From assembly GCA_963930645.1 (NCBI GenBank), contig OZ005659.1:166505034-166569033 (forward strand): a stretch of DNA of 64,000 bases, in the 5' to 3' direction. The DNA is from Salticus scenicus. Lineage: Eukaryota; Arthropoda; Arachnida; Araneae; Salticidae. Below the pieces are notes generated by a model. The model was not told the DNA's origin, did not search any database, and worked only from the letters and a program-made list of their open reading frames with translations. Both the position numbers and the translations under genes were made by a program. This document shows, in pieces, positions 56,051-64,000 of this stretch. Position 1 is the first letter of the stretch. Every line of letters starts with the position of its first letter.

Positions 56051-56844
56051 AATAGTCTCTCTCTCTCGCCAGCATTCCTATATTTTTGAGATCATTTTAT
56101 TATACTCACCAGAAATTTCAAATTAAACTATTTTCGTAAAATTAATGCATAGCAGGTAGGAAATTATGTTACAAAAGAATAATGAACCCCCACCCTCTGG
56201 GTTTTTATGAAACAATACTCTACTGTAAAAGATATTTCTTGTTTCTTTAACTTTATTTTATTTGACTTTCTATAGAACTCTAGCATATATAAACGAATGG
56301 AATTTAGTGTTTCGATTGTTGATGACAAAATTTCAGTTATTTAATCATGAATTTGTTAAATAATTTGATGTTTTAGAGAAACGTAAAGGCGTGACTTATT
56401 ACTCAAAATAGGAATGTTTTTGAAAAGTATCTCCTTTTTATTGAATATTAAATATCCTTTCTCAGATTTTCTTTTTAAATCTTGTTATCTATATTTTTCT
56501 ATATTGTAAGTTTGTACGCCTCAAATTAAATGTAAAACTTCATAGTAACACTTTCATGAGGGGCTTGCTGTGTAAAGTAAAAATATACCCAACAGAAGTA
56601 TATATATATTTTTTTTTTTTAAATATTAAACTTTTTTTTTTTTTTTTACCGCTATTATTTTTACTATCATTATCATTATTACTATTATTCTTTTATCTTG
56701 CTGTCTAGATTTTTGTAACTGAACATTGTAGGGTTCATATGACTCAAGCGATTTAAATTTAAACGTACGAAGTGACGTAATAGAGTATTCCATGTTTATC
56801 TATTAAAAATAAATTATTTAAAAATTTTAATTCATAAGCAAACA
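56051..56844. other. AT-rich intergenic DNA
   Basis: Nothing recognised. T tracts near 56,610-56,647. Confidence 0.5.
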
Positions 56845-57370
56845 TAAAACGTTCTATAAATAAATTTCGTTTTTATTTTATAATTAATATTTTTGTACTT
56901 TTTTTCCGGTATGAGTCTTAAGCCCTGGCTTTTAAGAACACAAAACTCGACGTATTTGGCGTCGAGATTTTCAATTTGCGCATGCGTCACGACGCTCTGT
57001 TCTGCTGTTTCAACGCCAGCGCTGATATCGAAGAGACTCTGATTGGACATATTGGAGCTTCGCGGCTTCGGAAACGTTGACGTTTTCTTCTTGTGTTCTT
57101 AAAAACCAGGGCTTTAATGAATAATGTCCATTCTGTGGTAGATCATGATTTATTTTTTTATATGTGTAGACGCACCCCTGATACATTTTCGCTTGTAACT
57201 CTATCAAGAATCGATTTAAAAGATATAAATAGGACATTTTCCGAACTGTCCTGATCTCAGAAATTTGAATATGAGATCAAAAATAGGAGTTGCCATATTA
57301 CAGATCGATTGGTACCAACCACATGTTTCTACGAAAATTTACTGCAAAATTAGGGACAGGGGTTGGCCTT
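56845..57370 (-). repeat. Dispersed repeat C, copy 3, interrupted
   Basis: Reverse orientation relative to 17,962-18,320, sharing complements of TTTCACACCGGAAAAA-like, ACAGGGGTATGT-like, TTCTGAGATCA and GGTACCGATCGATTTGT-like words. A 192-bp TTAA element (56,922-57,113) sits inside. Copy 1 reads TTTATTAAGTTTCAC at that point and gives the empty site. Confidence 0.7.
56922..57113. mobile_element. 192-bp TTAA MITE (GCCCTGG ends)
   Basis: Between TTAA at 56,918-56,921 and 57,114-57,117. The ends are GCCCTGGCTTTTAAGAACAC and the complement of GCCCTGGTTTTTAAGAACAC. The interior is comparatively GC-rich (GCGCATGCGTCACGACGC). The frames at 56,832-57,050 and 57,010-57,237 are shadows. Confidence 0.75.
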
Positions 57371-57789
57371 TCTATTTTTTTTTTTTTTTTTTTTTTTTTT
57401 TTCCCGACTGCACCAGGAAATAAAATTACGAAAAATAATGTGATGAGAAGTAAAACTAATGCGATACGTGCTTTTCTAAATAATAGAAAGGGTTTTCACT
57501 TCAGCATTTTTCAAATTACACAATAACACTCTAATAACTTACAAATTCCGTAAGAAAGCAATTTACGTTGCGCACCAATCATTAAAATCACATGTGTTAA
57601 CACCTTACACCTGATTACTATTTGACATATAAGCTTTAAGTAGAATTATCCACGTTGTAAAATTTAGCAGGCAAGAGATTTTGATCACTATCAGAAGCAA
57701 AATCAAGCCCTAATTTTAGGCATTTTTTCAAAGCAATGTTTTACCATAGCCTCCTAAACTAGATGCCTTCCGCGTGGCTCGGAAACTTG

Positions 57790-58142
57790 GCCGTAGACAG
57801 CGCCACCTGGTACAGATTGCGCGTCATTTTTTATTCAACAGTCACCAAAATCTTTTTTAAGTGGGATTTTATATCAGGGATGGAACACGGGCGCAGAATT
57901 CATACCGGAATCCGTTTAAGAAATTTGTCTACCTATAATATCGTTGATTTAAGAAGTAGAAAATTTTCTTACATTGATAGTGGTATGAATTCTGCGCCCG
58001 TGTTCCATCCCTGTGATATACATGAAAGGCGAATAGAATCAAAGAAACGTCGATTTTATCTATCATATATCACTTCTTAAAATTATTAGTGGCATTTGAA
58101 TAAAAAGTTGCGCAATCTGTACCAGGTGATGCTGTCTACTGC
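57790..58142. mobile_element. MITE nested in the left terminal repeat of the fold-back element
   Basis: The ends GCCGTAGACAGCGCCACCTG and the complement of GCAGTAGACAGCATCACCTG continue into GTACAGATTGCGC. The right terminal repeat of the host (61,797-61,881) lacks it and serves as the empty site. About 353 bp including a second insertion at 57,875-58,013. Confidence 0.75.
57875..58013. mobile_element. 139-bp palindromic MITE, copy 1
   Basis: Inverted ends of about 32 bp start CAGGGATGGAACACGGGCGC. Same length and nearly the same sequence as 62,900-63,038. The flanking hexamers TTATAT and TGATAT only partly match. The open frame at 57,763-58,080 is an artefact of it. Confidence 0.8.
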
Positions 58143-58905
58143 TTGAACTATTGACTAGCGTCTCGCCGCAGCGCCGGCTCCCTACAAAAATGCTAACTGA
58201 GCATGCGTATAGAGTTTGTTTTTTGAAAGTTGTGGGATTCGAATTTGGATTCGAGCAAGTTAAACAGAGTTTGGCGAGGCATCACCCTTTTAGCACATTT
58301 ACCTAATTTATGTGTAATCCTTTAATACAAAAATGTTGTAAATGATAAAAACATCCCCACCCCTAAATATATATATATATTTTAGCAGTAACTTTACTTT
58401 TAGGAAAATTAATAGATAATCTAAAAAAAAAAAGAAAATTAACTAAATTTAAAAAAAAAAAAAAAAACGAAACTGACATTTCTTTGAAATATCTTCAATA
58501 CAGATTTAAATTAATTTATTTATTTATTTATTTATTTTTTTTAATCTCTTATTTAGTTTATTTATTTTATTTATTTGCTTAGCATTAAAAAAAAAAAAAA
58601 AAACTTGGATTACATTACAAATTTAAAATACGTAAAATATTCATTTTTATGTTTAAATAATGAACAAAAATTATTTAATTTAAATTTTAATTATTATATA
58701 AACTTGTTTAAATTTGTTAAATATGTTATTAAAATTCCTTTAATGCAAAGATGTTTCAAATGACAGAAACACTCCCCAACCAACCCGCCCCCCCTAAATA
58801 TTTCTTTCCATATTTTATTATAATAACTGCAATTTATGAATTAATGAACCTCAAAGAGAATTAAATTAAAAAAAACCAGGTAAAATGTTTTATTAAAAAA
58901 ATAAC

Positions 58906-58943
<38 letters not shown>

Positions 58944-59275
58944 GAAAGATAATAGATAATTAAAAGAAAAAAAAATCTTTAAAAACGAAACAGCCATTTC
59001 CTTAAATTATCTTCAGTACAAATTTAAATTTATTACATTTTTTTTTTTTTAACCTATTAAACAGTTTATTTTATTTTACTAAGCTTAAGGGAAGGGAAAA
59101 AAAAAAAAAAAAAAAAAACGTGGAACAATAAAAATTGATAATAGAATTTTTAAATATATAAAATATTTATTTTTATGTTTAAATAGCAAACAAAAATTAT
59201 TTCATTTAAATTTTAATTATTATTTAAACTTGTTTAAATTTTTTAAATATATTTCTTTTTAAAATTCCTTTAATC

Positions 59276-59663
59276 ATAGCTGCCAATATTTTAATTTATT
59301 CCCAGAGCTGCCAACCTAATCCGGCAAATTGTTAGTACCGCCCCTTTTTCTACACCACTTAATTTTTAGAGTATTTTTCTACTTAATTGCTCATAGATAC
59401 ATTTGAAGAGAATTGCTCTAAAAATTAAGTGGTGTAGAAAAAGGGGCGTTTTTCAATAGGCGTTAGCAATTTGCCGGATTAGGTTGGCAGGTCTGTATTC
59501 CGGAGTACTTTTAGCCGCGCCTTTAATTCGCACCACTTTATAGAAAAATTTTCTTCAATACATAACTTCGATAAAATAAGAAAAAAATGCTTTTAAAAAA
59601 TAAGTGGTACGAATTAGAGGCGGGGCTAAAATTACTCCGGAATAAATTAAAATATTGGCAGCT
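59276..59663. mobile_element. Fold-back MITE with a second MITE inside
   Basis: The arms AGCTGCCAATATTTTAATTT and the complement ending ATATTGGCAGCT enclose TTTTAGCCGCGCCTTTAATT (left) and AATTAGAGGCGGGGCTAAAA (right). The left arm is broken at TATTCC by the element at 59,303-59,495. It lies inside the left arm of the 4.1-kb fold-back element, so three transposition events are stacked here. Confidence 0.8.
59303..59495. mobile_element. 193-bp fold-back MITE nested at TATTCC
   Basis: CAGAGCTGCCAACCTAATCC to GGTTGGCAGGTCTG, with TATTCC on both sides (59,297-59,302 and 59,496-59,501). The arms share CGGCAAATTG, ACCGCCCCTTTTTCTACACC and ACTTAATTTTTAGAGT with 9531-9720 and 13,612-13,796. Confidence 0.88.
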
Positions 59664-61073
59664 AATGCAAAGATGTTTCAAATGACAAAAACAGCCCCAT
59701 CCCCCTCCTAAATATTTCTTTCCATATTTTATTAAAATAACTGCAATTTATGAATTAATACATTACATAGAGAATTGTTTTTTTTATTTAATACTAATTT
59801 CTGCGAAGATTTCACAAAAATATTGTGAAGAAAATATGAAGTTTAATGTGAAGAAAATATGAAAACTCCTCAAATTGTAAAAGCATTCAGCAGTTATTTA
59901 AATTTAATAAAGCATGACTCACCATCAGACCAAAAAAACAGGCAAATGTGCAACAAGAATGCATCAGCACAAAGCAGCAATTTTTCTACAGAATCTTCAA
60001 AAGTTTGTTTCTGAATGTGGGATTAGGCCTGAGTGAGATGTTCTCTGGGCAGTCTTTTTAAGGTGACCTAGCACATTTTAATGCGAGTTCCTAAGAAGAC
60101 CATGGAAAAGTCGCACAACTAGGTTAACAAGTGTGTACCTGATTCAAAGCTTGCGCCTACCATCTATCACCTTGGATAACAGAATCTCTTTGCCAGTGCA
60201 ATAAATTTAGTATAAGAAATTTGTTTGAAATACAGATTTCAAATTCTAAAAGAAATTTTTTTTAAACTGATATTTTTGTAGTATTTTTATTTATTAATTT
60301 TATTTTATTTTATTTTTTCCATATAAATAAAAAATATAAAAAAGGTTTTGACAACAAATTTTCGTCTGTAGTCAAAGCCTGACTACAGCACGGGAACCTG
60401 GGGCCCCTGCCCTGAGCACCAAGACAAAGCACTAAACTCATTAAAAATGCATTCATAAATGTTTATTGAGACTTTTTTTTTTTTTAAGAAAAAAGTAACT
60501 TAAATAAAATATTTAAAAGACAATTTCGTTTTTAAAGAAGTTTTTTACCTTTTTTTGTTGTTGTTGTTGTTGTTAATTATCTATTAATTTCCATTAAAAA
60601 AAATGGTTGCTGTTTTTTAATAAAACTTTTTACCTCGTCAGTTTTTTAAATTATCTTTGTAGTCTATAAATTCATAAATTGCAGTTTTTGTAATAAAATA
60701 TGGAAAGAAATATTTAGGGAGGGGGGAGTGTTTTTATCATTTGAATCATCTTTGCATTAAAGGAATTTTAAAAAGAAGTAATTTAAATAACATATTTAAC
60801 AAATTTAAATAAGTTTAAGTAATAATTAAAATTTACATTAAATAATTTTTGTTTACTATTTAAACATAAAAATAAGAATAAATATTTTACATATATATAA
60901 ATTCTATTATAAATTTTTATTGTAATCCACGTTTTTTTTTTTTAAGCCAAGTAAAATAAAATAAACTGTTTATAAAAAAAAAGAAATGCAATAAATTTAA
61001 ATTTGTATTGAAGATATTTTAAGAAAATGGCAGTTTCGTTTTTAAAGAATTTTTTAATTATCTATTGATTTTC

Positions 61074-61109
<36 letters not shown>

Positions 61110-61889
61110 GTTATTTTTTAATAAAACATTTTTCTTGGTCTATTTTTTAAATTCTCTTTGTAGTCTATTAATTCATAAATTGCAATTATTGTAATAAAAT
61201 ATGGAAAGAAATATTTAAGAGGGGGGGGGGGGTTGTCATTTGAAAGATTTTTGCATTTAAGGAATTTTAAAAAGAAGCAATTTAAATAACATATTTAACA
61301 AATTTAAACAAGTATAAATAATAATTAAAATTTAAATAAAATAATTTTTGCTTACTATTTAAACATAAAAATAAATATTTTACATATTTTAAATTTGTAT
61401 TGTAATTCAAGGTTTCTTTTTTTTAAAAAAAAAAGCTAAGTAAAAATAATAATAAACTGTATAAGAGATTTAAAAAAAAAAAAAAAAAAAAAAAATGCAA
61501 TAAATTTAAATCTGTATTGAAGATATTTCAAGGAAATGGCGGTTTCTTTTTAAAAAAGAATGTTTAGTTAATTTTTTTTAATTACCTATTAATTTTCCTA
61601 AAAATAAAGTTACTGTTACAAAGAAAAAAATAATAATAATAATTAGTAATTCAATTCAATGTGAACTACCATACACATCTAACGCATAAACATAAATTTT
61701 AAACAATCTTACAACTTACAACCCTTCAGAAGTGTAGCAGTGCATCGCCAAATTACAGCATGTCAAACCTGCCAAGGCAATTTATTCAACTTTTCGTAGG
61801 GAGCCGGCGCTGCGGCGAGACGCTAGTGAACTATTGCAAGTTTCCGATCCACGCGGTAGGCATCTAGTTTAGGAGGCTATAGTTTTACC

Positions 61890-62899
61890 TAGAAAGGAGT
61901 TTTATGTATTTGTGTTTAACTTATTAAATTTCATCCGCTTACATATATGAAAGTGTAATTTATCTTATCAATTGCTGTATTTTTTTTTTTTCCTCTAATG
62001 GCTAGGCAAAAGTTACAGAGGACTATAAAGTTACAAAACAAATTATAAACAATATAACATAGAACAAAAGACCGAAGTCATTGCCTAAGGAGTGATCTTG
62101 CCTCCCAATATCTCGACTCTTCTGTAGAACATCGAAGAACCCCCACAACGGAGCAGATGGTCCCTGACCATTACTTTTCCAGAATTACAAAGTGGGCTGG
62201 GAGTTTTGCTGTAAAATAAATATAAGTGATTTTAACATGAATAGGTAAAAATATTTTCTGAAATACAGTAACGTTTTTGTGAAAGCCAATAGGCGGAGCT
62301 TATTGTTTTAAATAAGAAAATATGTCGACAGCAAAGGGCCTGTTGCTGTTTTATTGATTTTTACATTATTCTGCGATTCATGAACAGTGAGGTTGGATAT
62401 GCAGTGACGTTCTTATAGGATTTTTAAGAGCGAAGCTCTCAATATGTAAACCATGATTGCTGTATTGTCGATTTTCATATAATGTTGTGATTGTTTTTGC
62501 ACAGAAATTGGTGTTCCAAGTGATTTTCTTCGTTTAATTTTCGTTCCACTTCGTGTATTTTTCTGAAATATAATATTTTGAAAACTATGTTTTATAATGA
62601 TTTTGCGCTTTTAAACAGTTTGTTTTGTAGATATTCAAAATTTTGTTTTATTCGCCGAAAATCTCGTTCTATTACGTAACCAGTGAAATATTGCTATGTC
62701 TAAACGATACAAAAAGATGTCATGTTGTCGATTTTTGTGAAATGCGCCGAGTGTCACCTTAAAGCAATTTTTTTCCCGTAAGGCTTTAATCTTAGAACTG
62801 CGAGGGTTAAAATTGACTTTTCTTTCTCTTTATTATTATTTATTTCTTTTCTTTTATTTTTGTGTTTGACGTTGTGGTTGTTTATTGTTTTACCCGTAG
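61890..62899. other. Intergenic DNA, moderately less AT-rich
   Basis: Repeated TGTCGATTTT(C/T)(A/G)T words occur near 62,466 and 62,726, with a GAGCGAAGCTCTC hairpin near 62,428. No gene recognised. Confidence 0.5.
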
Positions 62900-63038
62900 C
62901 AGGGATGGAACACGGGCGCAGAATTCATACCGGAATCTGTTTAAGAAATTTCCATACCTATAATATCGTTGATTTAAGAGGTAGACAATCTTCTTACATT
63001 CATAGTGGTATGAATTCTGCGCCCGTGTTCCATCCCTG
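62900..63038. mobile_element. 139-bp palindromic MITE, copy 2, with 6-bp duplication
   Basis: Inverted ends start CAGGGATGGAACACGGGCGC. CCGTAG lies on both sides (62,894-62,899 and 63,039-63,044). It has the same length as the copy at 57,875 with only a few base differences, suggesting recent spread. Confidence 0.88.
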
Positions 63039-63044
63039 CCGTAG

Positions 63045-63649
63045 TTAAAATATTAAGTATATTTTGCTAAATTTACTCTGTTATTTTTAAAGATTTTCTT
63101 CATTTTTCTCATGCAGAAGGTAAAAACTTCACTTTTCTTGTGCAGACGTTAATAGGAGACTCTGAGCCGTTTCAAATGAAAAAGTTATCTGTTTCGAAAA
63201 CTGACAATCGGAATAAGCTCTAAATTTTCATACTCATATATTTAAGCATTGAGATACCTTTTACGGAAAAATTAATATAGGTCATTAGTCATAATTTTTA
63301 AATATGAATTTATCAATATTTTTCATAATTTAAAATAGCTTTCTGAATGAAAAGTTATCATGGATTATTTTTGAGATTTTCCATCATATATATATATATA
63401 TATTAATCGGGGGATTTTGTGTGATGATATAAGTGAATAGTTGCGACATGGCTTAAATATTAGCATCTTCAAAATTTGAGCTGTTATAATTCTATAAGAA
63501 TAAAATGTACAACCAATGTACTTTTTCACCTTGTCAGGAGCGCGGGAATTCAAACAGAAAATCAAAATAGGATATAACTGTTAAAAAATAAATAAACGAA
63601 TAAAAATAAGTAAAAATAATAAAAAAAAACTGTCAAGGACGAATTTAGT
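63045..63649. other. AT-rich intergenic DNA
   Basis: Nothing recognised apart from a (TA)n run near 63,387-63,402. Confidence 0.5.
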
Positions 63650-63977
63650 TTAGTACGGAGGACTATTAATTTGAATCTGTAAAATTTTTATTATTATTTT
63701 TTTTCTTATTTTTTATCTCATTTTTTGACCGTAAAACTGGGCCACGAACTTTTTAAAATGACTGAAATGTTGCCAACTAAATTTCATACTTTAGTTAATT
63801 TTAAAAAATCTAATTGTCGTGTCGAAAAACTGTTTGCACCCCTGGATTCAGAAAAATCGCCCCTTTCACTTCGTACCGAATTTATAACGATAGGACTGAT
63901 ATTTCTAATTTATTTTGGTAACGCACAAAACTGGTCGACAAGAACTCTAGATTGAAACTAATAGTCCTCCGTCCTAA
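63650..63977. mobile_element. About 320-bp MITE with ACGGAGGACTATTA ends
   Basis: TTAGTACGGAGGACTATTAA on the left and the complement of ATTAGGACGGAGGACTATTA on the right. The open frame at 63,725-63,955 fills the interior but has no recognisable domain. The target duplication was not resolved. Confidence 0.65.
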
Positions 63978-64000
63978 TAAATAAATAAAAACTGACGTGC

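Larger units (their letters stand above)
57746..61881. mobile_element. 4.1-kb fold-back element with 8-bp target duplication
   Basis: The inverted terminal sequence ATAGCCTCCTAAACTAGATG, then CGCGTGG-TCGGAAACTTG and CTAGCGTCTCGCCGCAGCGC, is at both ends. GTTTTACC lies immediately outside on each side (57,738-57,745 and 61,882-61,889). The arms (to about 59,790 and from about 60,480) are built of tandem units of about 450-500 bp marked by CCCCCTAAATATTTCTTTCC, ATAACTGCAATTTATGAATT and CGAAAC-GCCATTTCCTT-like words. The loop (about 59,790-60,480) is partly non-repetitive and of unknown origin. The layout recalls Foldback/Galileo-type elements; the superfamily is not settled. Confidence 0.78.

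Noticed and set aside
57763..58080. 105-aa frame, and the related 62-aa frame at 62,860-63,048
   Set aside because: The shared peptide comes from the 139-bp palindromic MITE, not from a gene.
63725..63955. 76-aa frame inside the terminal MITE
   Set aside because: Composition is acceptable but there is no recognisable domain; explained by MITE interior sequence.
1..64000. LINE or LTR retrotransposons
   Set aside because: No reverse-transcriptase, integrase or protease motifs were seen in any listed frame, and no LTR pair was found; short decayed fragments cannot be excluded by eye.

Overview
This is AT-rich eukaryotic DNA, almost certainly from an arthropod-like metazoan. The evidence is a TATA box plus TCAGT initiator at arthropod spacing in front of intronless C2H2 zinc-finger genes, GT-AG splicing in a THAP/P-element-type gene, an intact Tc1 (DD34E) transposase, and many MITEs with TA, TTAA, 6-bp or 8-bp target duplications. 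I see no bacterial-type operon, rRNA or CRISPR array, and no reverse-transcriptase gene. Most of the window is transposon-derived, so only a few of its open frames are genes.

Layout. 1-9.3 kb: nested small DNA transposons (a hAT MITE; a pogo/Tigger-like element carrying a second hAT MITE), a decayed tRNA-Ile, and a 2.9-kb fold-back repeat. 9.3-14.0 kb: two inverted piggyBac-derived elements, each keeping only the transposase C-terminal zinc-ribbon and each invaded at the same site by the same MITE; a small THAP-fragment element lies between them. 14.3-15.9 kb: a full-length Tc1 element with IR/DR ends and an intact 339-aa transposase. 16-21.8 kb: fold-back repeats, a nested MITE pair and a 1.7-kb hAT element with a perfect 8-bp target duplication. 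21,991-36,624: a 14.6-kb near-perfect palindrome (two arms of about 7.3 kb, spacer about 74 bp). 36.6-46 kb: a THAP/P-element transposase gene on the minus strand, with exon 1 about 4.5 kb from the main exon, a hAT element in the intron and three frameshifts. 46.8-57.4 kb: a dense field of MITEs. 57.7-61.9 kb: a 4.1-kb fold-back element with an 8-bp target duplication and two levels of nested insertions. 62-64 kb: two further MITEs.

The most notable structure is the palindrome. Each arm has two tandem paralogous zinc-finger genes (four copies in all) that share core promoters, an ATTTGGC-rich upstream region and a conserved distal block. Array-like direct repeats lie upstream, a tRNA-like sequence sits at each outer end, and the centre has mirrored CACGTG E-boxes. 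The arms differ at only a few positions, including one amino-acid change. Either this is a recent or conversion-maintained ampliconic palindrome, or two haplotypes were joined head to head in assembly.

The second theme is nesting. At several sites an undisturbed relative elsewhere in the window serves as the empty site and shows which transposon entered which, and with what target duplication. At least ten MITEs share a TGCCAAC-type end and a conserved core, which makes them the commonest identifiable repeat family here.
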